A stretch of DNA of 64,000 nucleotides from Porites lobata (Eukaryota; Cnidaria; Anthozoa; Scleractinia; Poritidae): assembly GCA_942486035.1 (NCBI GenBank), contig CALNXK010000013.1, positions 4,577,501-4,641,500 on the forward strand, read 5' to 3'. The position numbers and the translations under genes are program-made. Below, in pieces: positions 54,301 through 64,000 of this stretch. The notes under the pieces are model-generated. The model was not told the origin of the DNA. It ran no database searches and saw only the letters and a list, made by a program, of their open reading frames with translations. Position 1 is the stretch's first letter. Every line of letters begins with the position of its first letter.

Positions 54301-57300
54301 CACGGGTAAAAAAATGTCATTTATAAAAGATATCTGTAATTTTGTACTCAACAAACTCCAAGTAGCTTCTAAGAATTCGTTTAACAAGTTTATGTGAAAT
54401 ATTCCCAGGGTATTAATGGAGACGAAATTAGAGTTCCAGTCTAAAATCCTTTCAAAGTAAGAGAAGAACCAACAACAAACCCAACCCACACAGACATCTT
54501 GACAGACGAATATCCCAAGGTAAAGCGATGCTACTCAATGTAACTTGTGTGAACTGTACCTGATTAATAGCATCCACAAACACCACACATGGCTTAGTGT
54601 TCTTGTTGGATAGAAGACTGTTGGTAAGTTGAACAAGGGAGTCCAGGTCACTGACAACATCACGCTAAAAAACAATAATAAACTCATATTAGTTTCAAAT
54701 GTTAAAATCTTTTCAGAGTTCATACTGTACAGATTTCTCACACAAAACCATTATCGCATTTCTAAAGGCAACTGGAATTTTTATTCGGGGACTTGGGATT
54801 TCCCCCGGCTATTGAAGTGTGAGCCCGGTAACCAGTCGTTTCGATATTGGGGATTGTTCACATTTTACTCTCCAGCTAGCCCTTATGTTAACTTCAAGCA
54901 TGTCATGTTATTATGAATGTACTACAGGATTAAATACTGTTTTAATAGTGTGTCATTCTGCTCACCTTGGATACATTGATTTCTCTCGACAGTCGTTGCA
55001 AAAAGAACGCTAAATCAGTAGAACCCGGAGTGGCACCAACAAAATGAAAAAACACCTTACAATTCCTGCAAATAACAAAGTAACATTCAAGGTGTCAATT
55101 TTCACATCATCCAAAGCAATCTTACAACGAATATTGCCGCTACAATTTTGCTTCTTTTTCGTACAAGTTTAAAATGACATCTTGGACATAAATTAGTCAG
55201 AGTCAACAAAATAGCATCTCAAACTGTTCAGCAGCGTACTGCTGTAAATACAAGGTCAGGAACTGTCATTAGGGACCTTACGAAACTACGACGGTGACGG
55301 CATCGGAAACGTCAAAAAAGCCATAGGTTAAATGGTAAATTTTTTTGACGTTCCTGTACAACTACATTGTGAAATGGCCAAACTGTAAATTTACTTGAGA
55401 AAGGGAATGGCAAGGCGACAAATTCTACCGTATCTGTCTAAACTCAGGCTTGTTCCCTTCTCTTCAGCTCCAACATAAATTCCCTTCTTTTTAGTAACTG
55501 GGCGACTTGGCAAAATCGTGAAAAAGTTTGAAAAGATACAAAGTCTTCTTTTCAACAACGTTTTCATGGACGTCGCCGTTTTCGGATCGTAAGGTCCCTA
55601 TTATAGTGTTTTTCTTGCCTTAAAAGTATTAGGCTGTGAGCAAAGTCTTGTTTTTGTTTTCCAATTCTCTGGAGTAGCAAGCGTAATACAGTACATACAT
55701 ACAAAGGGCGAGCAGCGAAGCCACAAGCCGCAAGAAACAATCTTTTTTTTTTTTTCACCTCGCCCCACTCCTTTCTTATTGACGTTATTGTTACACTGCT
55801 ACTGTAGTCAAATTCTTTGTAAAACAAGGAAAGGGAAGACTTTCCCGAAATTCCTTACTTTTTTCCCATAAGCTCTCCTCCTTGAGCACTCGCCAAAGCA
55901 TCATTTGCACTCTTTGCCATTATAGCTGATTTTCCTGAGCCTGCGTTACCAATGAGCAGCAGTGGGGCATTGGACTCGTCATTCATTATGTAGTTACGTA
56001 TCTGAAAACAGAAAGTTTCCTTTGCTTCAATGTTCTTACGATAAAGCTCAGTATATTTTCAAACTGCGTAAAACATGCAGTGACAAATTAAACATTTGAA
56101 TTATTACAGATGCAGAAGGGATGGCATGAAATATTTTTACGATCATTGAAATTCCCCTACAAAAATTCATATTTGGAAAAAAACATGATGGGAAGAATAA
56201 ATTTCGAAGAATCTGAACACATACTGAAACGCACCAAATAGCAAATACAATACACCTTTTCCTGACAGAATTAAGAAATTTATGCATATAAACAACATAC
56301 TTTTAATCTGGTAACATTAAATGGCAATCAACTTACTTCTGCAAGTATTTTATCTCTGCCAAGAACCACTTGTCCACGAGTATCTAAAAATGACTGAAAA
56401 AACAACAGAAAAACGACGAAATTTTAGCGAAACACAAAGTCGCTATAAACGAGGCTGACAATCGTCTGGTCCCAGTCCCTTATTGTAACATGACGTCGTG
56501 GTTTGCAATCGTGCTGGCTCAGATAAGAACTAGATGGATTTTAAGAGAAAAGGCGGACTCCAAGCAGTCTAATAATCACTCCACCTCATTGCCTGAAAAA
56601 GGCTAATCAGTATAAGCTGTCGGTCCATTGTGTCTGTAACTAATAATTTAACAGAAATAATCCAACAAAACATGTTTCCAGTAAAGCCGATGGTGGTAAA
56701 GCTGCACATTACCATCTGGCCTGGTTAGCTCAGTTGGCTTACAGGTTATTATAGGTTTCCTAGGTGCAGGGTTGTGCTCCAGCAGTGCCTGGTGGCCCAT
56801 AGCATCTAATTTTTGCTCTTTTCATAAAATGCGTAAACAGGTCACCCAGGATTTCACAGGTTCCAAGCACTGGACCCCCTTCAATTCTTCTTAGAGCACA
56901 GCCATTACGTGGGAGGCTGGGTTAAGCCCTGGCTTGACCAGGGGCCCATTTCTCCAAAGACTTGAAAACTTTTTGGGCTCGAAGACAAATTTTAATTAAT
57001 ATCACAACCTATTGAATAGTAGCACAGTTCCTAGCTCACGACACCAGTCAATTTTGCTTCGTTAACTGATAGTTTCATTGCATTACTTTCAAAATTATAC
57101 TGAAACTTTGATCGTGAATGCAAACACAACAAGCAAAACACATCTTTCATGGCTCAAAAAGTTTCCAGGACTTTCAAGAAACAGGCCCCAAGGTGAAGAT
57201 CATGCTGAAGGTGCAGTTCAAACCTCATGTGCTGTTTTTTGTGCCTCCAGGGGATCCTCAGGTGTTGGATCAAGAGGATACTGGTGCTCAATGCGATCAC

Positions 57301-60300
57301 GGAAAAAATCAAACACCTATCAAACACAAACAATATCGTAAATACTTCCTAACTTATGTTTGACCGAATGTTCTGCAGCCAGTGCAAAGAAAGTTAGTTT
57401 TACAGCTTGCCATTCAGGCAAGCTTAGCTTAAGCACGCCCATGTACTAGACCAAGAGTCATTTTAACCAGCCCGAAAATTTCTTAGATGAGCAGGATTGA
57501 ATACAAATCTTCCATAATTTGAATTTCCCCCAAAACACTTCATCGCAAGCCTGATAGCAAATATTGGACGGGTCCACTTTATTTGCACGCTAGTATCCTG
57601 ACTCCAATTCTCACTTTTTAATAACTCAATTTGTTATATAAACATCAATGAAATACAAGGTGAGCTTTCGCACGAAAACATGATATCTTCACACGTGAAA
57701 ATAACATCTAACATGCTATTTTGCTATGGCTACATAATAAATCGTGCCTGTCGCAGCAAAGAAATATTTAAGGTAAATGGTTTGGCATTTTATTGGTGTT
57801 TACAGAACATTAGATGGCCGCTTGAAGATACAAAATTTCCCTTCTCGTGTTGACAAATATTTCTCTCTTTTTTGTATCTGCAAGCGGCCATGTAACGTAC
57901 TCTATTTCTTCTACTTGTTTATGCAGGATTCATTTGAGGGGGCTACTTATTTTAAACTTTTTATGTGTACATAACGCAGTAATATGCAATACTGTAAAAG
58001 TTTGAAAATAAGCCCTGGGGCTTATATTTTTCAAAGGCACTTTTTGAGGCGCTTACTTTTGGAGTGGCTTATCTACGGAGGGAAATTTGCGTTTCAAAAT
58101 CAGTTGGGCTAGCCGTACCGTTGGAAGTAAATTTACCGTTTTGGCTTTGTTTTTCTTTGTATTTGAGGGCAATTTTCCAAGTACAAGCCCCCGGGGGGCT
58201 TATATTTGGAGGGGCGATTTAACAGAGGGTTTTTGGCGTTACCAGATTGGGGGGGGTTATATTTGGAGGGGCTTATACATGGAGGGGCTTATTTTCGGAA
58301 TTTTACGGTATTTCCCTTTATTCTTTGCTATGTTGAATTTGACAGCACCATTAAAAAAAAAATGCCACAAAATGTAGTTTTATTTAAAGGTCATGTGCAT
58401 GTCTGTCTCCTTTGATTTGAAATTTAACTCAAAAACAACAACAACAGCAATAACAATAACATGGTTAAAACTCAATAAGCACTACTTGTTTTTGGGATAT
58501 TGACTTCAATAAAATAAAGCAAACCCTATTTTGGGGTGGGGTTTGTTGAGGGGTCATACTCTTTTAAGAATCTTGGATGCAAGCTAATTATTAAATCTTC
58601 TATGGACTGGCACTAATTTACCCTTTTCCAGTATTTTTTTTATCTCACCTCTTGTTTTCCTTCAAAGAATACTGTATGAAATGAGATGCATATTTCATAC
58701 ATATTACTTGGTATTTTGCAAATGAAAACTTTGCACGGTTTTGTCTGAGACATTTCCAAGTTTTCAAAGGGTAATTATTACATGACAATAGGTCATTTTA
58801 CAGTTGTGTGCTTAGTACCCTGGCCTTTGAATAGACATGAGGCTGGCGGTGACCTTGTTTTGTTACAAACCTGCCTGCTTTTCAAGTGTAAATCGTGGTA
58901 TTCTCATGCTAACAAGCCCGTGAACATGACCATTTACATTTGAAAAACAAGAAGGTTTGTAGCAAACAAGGTCACCGCCAGCCTCGCTTCCATTCAAAGG
59001 CCAGGGCACTGAGCACACAACTGTAAAATGGCCTATTTCTGGTACTTGAGACAAAGTTTCACCATGGTAATCAGCAGAAGTCTTATAACCATTTCATAAC
59101 AGGTGATAAGCACTTTAAGCTTTAAACTAGACATATTCAACAAATTCGTACGTGCTAAGGCTGAGCTTAGCCATTTTTTAAATAAGAGGACTGCTTACCA
59201 CTGACCAGCAGTCATTTGAACCCAGAACAGACTATGAGATAATTCTAATTACTTTGCACTTCGCTCACGCAGATAATCAAATCTCTCTTTTGTCCACTGT
59301 ATATTTTTGATGTTTATATTTTTTTTATGCTTCAATGTTTATTTTTATGTAACAGATCTATGAATTCCTACTCACCGTTTTGTAAAAAGTTGTGTCTGAG
59401 CCACTTATTCCTTTAAGTCTGACTTCCCTCTCATCTCCTAACGCTGCACTTTTCTGAACACTGGATGGCTCACAGTCAACTTTGTAGTGAACAAGGTTTT
59501 CTGCCTGTAGAATTTTTAAAAGTTAAAATGAAGTTAGACCATTAGCTTAGGGAGAAAATGGGATAACAATGTGATATTACTCTGCAGGATGTCTTGCTCG
59601 TCTTGGAAACTCTATTGCTATTGTTATCATTATCATTATCATTACTACTTCCTTGTTTTGCAATTAGCTCTTCCAACAGTACCAGGAAGCTACCAGTTTC
59701 CTTGAGAGCTGCTTTGGGGAGAAGGAGGGAGGGGTCATTTTCAACTAATATAAACTCCCATTTAATAACCTCAACATAATTATACCACTACACAGATACA
59801 TACGGGAAAATGCTCTTTCAGTGCTTCTTTGAGCTTTTTCATCTTTTCTGTACATATATCATTGCCGTCTACAAATGCATCTTTGATCTCCTCTGGCAAG
59901 GTCTCAGTGAACTCTGAATCTCTGATTAAAAAAAGTGCTGAAAAAAGCATTGTACAGGTGTAGGCGTCAATATATAGAAACTAAACAATATTACTTAAGA
60001 TAGAAATGAAACTTTTAAGAGCATGCCTTTGGATATTTCATGTACATGGTGTTGTTACTTAAAGATCTCATGCTAAAGCAATATATACAGTTAAATGTTT
60101 ACTTGACAAACATTCCAGTTCAGACTGGTATTTAGTTTATCCACTTATAATAAACTAAAGAAAGGCCAATAAATATCACAAAAATATCAATAGCACCCAA
60201 TTGTCTTGAACATCACAATAATATTGCCTACCATTAGGATTGCATTTTCTGAAGGCTCCATGAACAATTTCCATCTCAGTGAGTGATAAGCCATAAACCC

Positions 60301-62892
60301 AGCCATATTGTACAGCTAAATTGTACGTCAAGTCACCAAATGTTGGTATCCACCCTGCACGGGCACTATATATAAACAAAGACATGCAGGTCAGAAGGAT
60401 TTAATCTAAATTATCAGTAAACTGAAATGCTGCCTACCAAAGCAATCCATGCAAGTACACTTAAAAATCAATTTTTAAAATTTGTATCTATTTCAGTCAA
60501 AAAAGAACAATGAAAAGTACAATTGATTTCAAACTGACCAACATAATAATTATTGATTTAGAACAAAATGGAGGAGTGGTAAATTGAAATTCAACTTTAT
60601 AAATGAAAATCGCTGTTACTTCTAAATAATATACTTACCAGTTAAGATTAAGAAAATATGGAACCACATTATCTTCATAGCAGCGATCCAATTCACCAAG
60701 ACAAATCTTGATCGTTTCTTCAGTTGTAGAATCCTTGGGAACTCCCTAAGAGAGAGAAAAGATATCATAAGCACTTTAACAAGTAGAGGGAGCTTGGCCC
60801 TGGGAGGAGTGGGTTCTCAGTACGTTATGTATGGGGATGTATATCCCTACCTGAGGACAAACCATTTACCTTAAATAATCCACTCTTCTTCACACTGTAA
60901 GTAACATATTACATACCGTAAAATTCCGAAAATAAGCCCCTCCATGTAGAAGCCCCTCCAAATATAAGCCCCCCAATCCGGTAACGCAAAAAACCGCCCG
61001 TTAAATCGCCCCTTCAAATATAAGCCTCCCAGGGGCTTGTACTTGGAAAATTGCCCTCAAATACAAAGTAAAACAAAGCAAACATGGTAAATTTACTTCC
61101 AACTATACGGCTCGCCCAATCGATTTTGAAACGCAAATTGCCCTCCGTAGATAAGCCCCTCCGAATATAAGCCCCTTCAAAAATAAGCCCCTCAAAACGG
61201 GCCTTTGAAAAATATAAGCCAAGGGGCTTATTTTCGGAATTTTACGGTATTACATGGATGTATGCTTCTCATGTCTTTGACACAGACGAACCTCTACTAA
61301 CGGCCACCTCTCTACAACGACCACTTCATTTTGTCCCAGCGGACAGTCCATACATTGACTCTTACTTTAGGGCTTCTGATTTTTTGCGTGGTCGCGGAGC
61401 TGCGAAATTCAACTCCGCTAAATCCCGCGAAATTCACAAAAACATGAAAAATACCGCAAAAATTCGGTAGGAATCTTATCAAATACATGTCTGTAAAACA
61501 TATTTGAAACTTATTTCAGCTATAGGGGCTGTTTACTACTTGCCGGAAACTTGCAAATTTATCTTGGAACTTCGTCACTGAAACGTGCAAACAACGTCCC
61601 GAAACTACCAGGTGTAGATTATGTTGCGAAAAACTGGGCACTAGCCATGATGGCTTTGCCATTGGTTCATTTCTGGGGCATATTGTTGTTGACAGAGCAA
61701 ATGATGACCTCTGTTAGAAAAACGTTAAAAATGCTGGTCTGCTCAGTGCAAAACCGATCGCTTTCTAGTGAAATTTGCCTTGAAAATAACCACAAAATTG
61801 GCCGTTTTTTACTGATTGCTTTTTGGTGAAGTTTGCCCTGAAACTCCCGCGAAATTCCCACGAAATCGGCCAATTTTTCTCTGAATTGGTCTCTAAAAAT
61901 CCCACAAAATTTGACTTTTTCTTCCGTGACCTATCAGAAGCCCTGTTATTTATAACCCTCTCTACAACAGCAATGGCCACAAACGTGTGTCCCTAACTGC
62001 CTCAACAATGGCCAGTTTTTTCCAGCGACTGATGAAAAAGTTAAGAATGGTCATGAAATTTGATCCATATGGTATGTTAGCCATGACAAACATATTTTGA
62101 TTTTGTTTATTTATAATGCCAGTAGGCATAAATTGTCTACGATATTTCTAGCAAATGTGGCAAACCTTGTTCGCTTTGTCTTAGAATATTTCGTAAAACC
62201 CTTAAGAACTCTATCCTCAATTGTTTTTCTAATTAATTATCTGCCTTAGTGCATATAAAAAAATATATATTCTTAATTCTGTTGGTAATTGTATTTTATT
62301 GCAGGGGTCATCCACTAGATTAGCCTTTGCTATTTGGATGATCCCAACTCGCTCTCTATTTTGTTGTTACAATTTTTCTTTTATTCCTTAGTTGTACTGT
62401 GTTTATTTGCCTATGTAAATTTAACCTATTATTATGTCATGTAAAACTGAGCTAAGTTTAATAAATCATCTTGTCTTGTCTTGTCTTATGCACATTTTTA
62501 ACATTTTTATTCAAAACATAATTCAAGCTTTTTGTGCATTTTATCTCTACATATTATTCATGACTGGATTACCATTATATTATGGGACACTGTGCAGTAA
62601 TCATGAAATTAGCACAATAAGCATGTTGTGCACCCTAAAAAAAAATTCTCATTTTACACCCCTACGTCCCCATGATGGCCACCTCTCCACAACTGCCACT
62701 TTTTCCTTTCCCTATAAGGTTGCCGTTGTGGAGATCGAGGTTTGACTGCATAGTTTTAGAGAACTTTTAAGTCATACAAAAATGCTGAAAGACAATAACA
62801 TTATTTTATTAATCTTCACTTACCCATCTTAAGTCACATTCCACAAGGTGAAGTTTTCTCTGCTCACACCAAAGCCGTAAATCAGGAAATAC
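45347..62892 (-). CDS. DUF4062-NACHT-TPR STAND ATPase (TTC41 / nephrocystin-3 type), 5' end outside window
   Basis: Exons in transcript order: 62892-62824, 60745-60639, 60365-60232, 59937-59804, 59504-59376, 57316-57224, 56393-56337, 56001-55859, 55065-54966, 54664-54560, 53803-53630, 52938-52751, 52460-52249, 51534-51270, 50461-50356, 49828-49700, 49581-49466, 49312-49180, 48536-48420, 47289-47155, 46302-46213, 45568-45347. All use GT-AG and keep frame, giving about 985 residues. The first exons encode the end of a DUF4062 domain (WCEQRKLHLVECDLRWGVPK, then ELDRCYEDN and GWIPTFGDL). The NACHT ATPase has Walker A GNAGSGKS (about 259-266), then FFHFVGATPGSTD, and Walker B CVVFVDAINQ (about 348-357). 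A winged-helix-like region (VLTRFEEENG...LLETSRHGLLETELLQML) leads into C-terminal TPR-like helices from about 673 on. Family knowledge: such STAND proteins are nucleotide-driven switches; nephrocystin-3 is ciliary, TTC41 is poorly known. The last exon may instead splice at 45410 to an unseen exon. Confidence 0.85.
47003..47117. repeat. Hairpin MITE beside an exon
   Basis: The arms (gggtcaatttaataaaactt continuing to ttacaagtgtaatt, and the inverse) pair over about 34 bp with one mismatch. The element lies 38 bp downstream, in transcript sense, of the exon that ends at 47155. Confidence 0.8.
48613..48712. repeat. Short element with 13-bp inverted ends
   Basis: It starts ctttaagacctaa and ends ttaggtcttaaag, a perfect 13-bp inverse pair around an 74-bp centre, in an intron of the NACHT-TPR gene. 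Confidence 0.55.
50825..50990. repeat. Copy of the 16110 / 22786 repeat family
   Basis: It contains ggagccgaaatgcgtcccgc, gcagttgtttgtgggattgt, agctattggccaat, cccagaagtctttgcaaaag and gctaaagtggcc, in the order seen at 16110-16310. It is intronic. Confidence 0.6.
51055..51215 (+). repeat. SINE 3'-body remnant
   Basis: The words attgcctcctcctggttgcc, tttgtttctaattacctaag, gtggagtgcctgtcaactgg and a final aaaataaaattt resemble the body and tail of the SINE at 34990-35250 (ttgtaagtagccaactgg, gcctcctgccagttggg). The tRNA-like head is missing. Confidence 0.5.
51885..52110. repeat. Degenerate short-period repeat of 'ggaatccgga'
   Basis: About fifteen variants of (g)gaatcc(g/a)ga(a) occur in 220 bp. 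The array is intronic and the unit is self-complementary (ggattccggaatcc), so it can fold. A 147-codon frame crossing it is not supported as a gene. Confidence 0.7.
55271..55599. repeat. MITE with 'agggaccttacga' ends and a GACGGC-type core
   Basis: It begins agggaccttacga and ends tcgtaaggtccct, perfectly inverse over 13 bp. The next sequence (acgacggtgacggc on the left, gacgtcgccgttttc on the right) links it to the 10199, 19945 and 35600 repeats. Confidence 0.8.
56463..56575. repeat. Interspersed repeat, paired with 26325-26436
   Basis: It reads cccttattgtaacatgacgt, then ggtttgcaatcgtgctgg, then gataagaactaga and aagagaaaaggcggactcca, in line with the PHAX-intron copy. It is intronic in the NACHT-TPR gene. 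Confidence 0.7.
56715..56930 (+). repeat. Possible degraded tRNA-derived SINE
   Basis: The words ggcctggttagctcagttgg look like a tRNA A-box head. No good B-box follows, so the call is weak. It lies in an intron of the NACHT-TPR gene. Confidence 0.3.
57807..57896. repeat. Hairpin MITE with 'ggccgcttg(a)agatac' arms
   Basis: The arm acattagatggccgcttga, agatacaaaattt pairs with the inverse (ttttttgtatctgcaagcgg, ccatgtaacgt) over about 30 bp. The words ggcggcttgaagatatgaat at 40760-40780 suggest the same family as the palindrome there. Confidence 0.7.
57990..58310 (-). repeat. MITE of the 'taccgtaaaattccgaaaat' family, copy 1
   Basis: Its right end is ttattttcggaattttacggta and its left end is a mutated inverse (tactgtaaaagtttgaaaat). 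Both ends run into ataagcccc words. It matches the 60914-61250 copy along its whole length, but in the opposite orientation. It is intronic in the NACHT-TPR gene. Confidence 0.8.
58787..59037. repeat. 251-bp MITE with about 85-bp inverted arms
   Basis: The left arm runs from aataggtcattttacagttg through gtaccctggcctttgaat and gctggcggtgaccttg to caaacct; the right arm is its inverse with scattered mismatches. The middle holds a further short pair (gtaaatcgtgg / catttacattt-like). It is intronic in the NACHT-TPR gene. Confidence 0.85.
60914..61250 (+). repeat. MITE of the 'taccgtaaaattccgaaaat' family, copy 2
   Basis: The ends taccgtaaaattccgaaaat and attttcggaattttacggta are perfectly inverse over at least 20 bp and continue to 'aagcccc'. 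It is 337 bp long. The copy at 57990-58310 is in the opposite orientation in the same gene. Confidence 0.85.
61369..61944. repeat. 576-bp element with 'agggcttctgat' ends
   Basis: It begins agggcttctgat and ends atcagaagccct, a perfect 12-bp inverse pair. The interior has repeated 'gaaattc-cgcgaaa' words in both orientations. It looks nested inside the 61262-62760 composite. Confidence 0.65.
62278..62492 (+). mobile_element. 3' UTR and tail of a LINE
   Basis: The sequence ends with taataaatcatcttgtcttg followed by more tcttg units (62476-62488), a short 3' microsatellite tail of the kind seen on CR1/L2-type LINEs. No reverse transcriptase coding part remains. Confidence 0.5.
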
Positions 62893-64000
62893 CTGCATGA
62901 ACATGACATCATCATCAACATCATCATCATTACCACGTTAGTTGATAAAGAAGGTTATCTATACAAGGTAGCTTAAATTAAGGCTGAGTTGGACATGTAT
63001 AGAGGCAAATAAGCTCAAGTTCTTTTTCACAATACCATGTCTACATCTTCTACTCTTTATGAACAAACTTTTCATGCAATGTTGTACAAAGTGTTCTTTT
63101 TTTCTGCTGGGTATTGAGCTTAGAACACTTTGCTTTGCCTGACCTATAATTAACAATATTATTCCATGGGTGTGCGTTGGATACGAGATGGTAGATATCC
63201 AATAAGCGCGAGTGGAATAATTGTTTTATTAAAAACGACTACAAAATGTTGAGAATTCTTCCCGAATTTGTTTGTAAAAACAACCGATTTTCAGCTTGTT
63301 TTTAATTTTGAGCAGACACGTACAGTTAGCATATTTGAAAGGCATGGTATAATGGCTCATATACCATGATGGCTTAGCCAATCAGAGCTCTAGAATTGCA
63401 TTAACCAATGATTCAGTTTTTAATAATACCTGATATCTGAAGGGACTCACCCATCCTTCCCTGAAGAGAGGTTAAATATCTAATTTCCAAGTGCTAATAA
63501 AAGGATTATATTTTCTGTGGAAACCCATGCACATGTGCTTAAGGCTTTTTTTTAGCTTATGACATGTATGACTTTCAATAGCCTGTGAACTCTGCAGTTA
63601 AAAAGCCAACCAACATTTGTGCTCTTTGCTACTACACTGCTGTATCAATCATCTTAGCAGACCTCTCAGAAGACAGAAGTTTACTACAGCATGTTAAAAA
63701 ACTCAATATGGTTGGTAGCCTGCAAGAGCAGACGCCTTTTTGGGCTCTTGTTTCACCCACAAAGAAATAAACGAGTGGATCAAGAACCAAAAAAGGCATC
63801 TGCTCTCGCAGGCTAGGTGATGGGTGGATTTTGATACACTTTGTGTGTTCCTGTATTTCAAGGTTTGTTGTTTTTTACTGTAATAATGATTGACAGCTGC
63901 AAAAATGTAATAATATTATTATTGTGCAGTTGACTTTTAAACTTAAATGTTTGCATGTTTTTTAAGGTACAGTAAAATGAGAGGGTAAAGAATGTCTTAG
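62893..64000. other. Intron or upstream region of the NACHT-TPR gene
   Basis: No exon was found upstream of 62892 in this window. The stretch holds an AT-rich repeat-like block with 'gtggataatggtagatatcc' type words near 63165-63420 and a hairpin MITE at 63715-63815. The missing N-terminal DUF4062 exons should lie beyond 64000. Confidence 0.5.
63715..63815. repeat. Hairpin MITE related to 36285-36407
   Basis: It starts tagcctgcaagagcagacgc and ends with the near inverse (gcatctgctctcgcaggcta), about 20-bp arms with two mismatches. The same 'tagcctgcgaa-agcagacgc' end defines the element at 36285. A matching target-site duplication was not found here. Confidence 0.75.

Larger units (their letters stand above)
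61262..62760. repeat. Composite repeat region in an intron of the NACHT-TPR gene
   Basis: Words such as cggccacctctctacaacga (61301), ctctctacaacagcaatggc (61960) and tggccacctctccacaactg (62676), with a final gagatcgaggtttgactgca, suggest an old element with 'ggccacctctc-acaac' sub-repeats. It is interrupted by a TIR element at 61369-61944 and a LINE 3' end at 62278-62492. Confidence 0.5.

Overview
This is a window of animal nuclear DNA, most likely from a cnidarian and probably a stony coral. The inference rests on intron-rich genes with GT-AG splicing whose proteins resemble animal families, AT-rich introns, and a dense load of short palindromic DNA transposons and tRNA-derived SINEs of the sort common in coral genomes. 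I could not run a search, so the species is inferred. No bacterial operons, CRISPR arrays or rRNA genes were seen.

Five protein-coding genes fit. (1) 414-13446, plus strand: the 3' part of a TBC1D9-type Rab GTPase-activating protein (12 exons; the N-terminal GRAM-domain exons lie to the left of the window). (2) 18165-21656, minus strand: a complete five-exon gene for an unrecognised 508-residue membrane protein with a duplicated exon module and a C-terminal membrane anchor. (3) 23294-27145, minus strand: a complete four-exon PHAX gene (snRNA export adaptor). (4) 27737-42083, plus strand: a complete 15-exon ZCCHC7 gene (Air1/2-type zinc-knuckle subunit of the TRAMP RNA-surveillance complex). 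(5) 45347-62892, minus strand: at least 22 exons of a DUF4062-NACHT-TPR STAND ATPase of the TTC41/nephrocystin-3 type, with its first exons to the right of the window. All splice junctions listed were read by eye and keep the frame.

Genes 1 and 2 converge, 2 and 3 are tandem, 3 and 4 diverge from a shared 591-bp interval, and 4 and 5 converge. The PHAX/ZCCHC7 pair is notable because both proteins decide the fate of nuclear RNA: PHAX exports capped snRNA, ZCCHC7 targets RNA to the exosome.

Most of the rest is intron or intergenic DNA filled with non-autonomous DNA transposons (many with visible terminal inverted repeats, some with target-site duplications and nested insertions), two tRNA-derived SINEs, two LINE 3' ends, a Penelope-like remnant and a 37-bp minisatellite. 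The best candidates for something undescribed are the orphan membrane protein (gene 2) and several precisely bounded transposon families.
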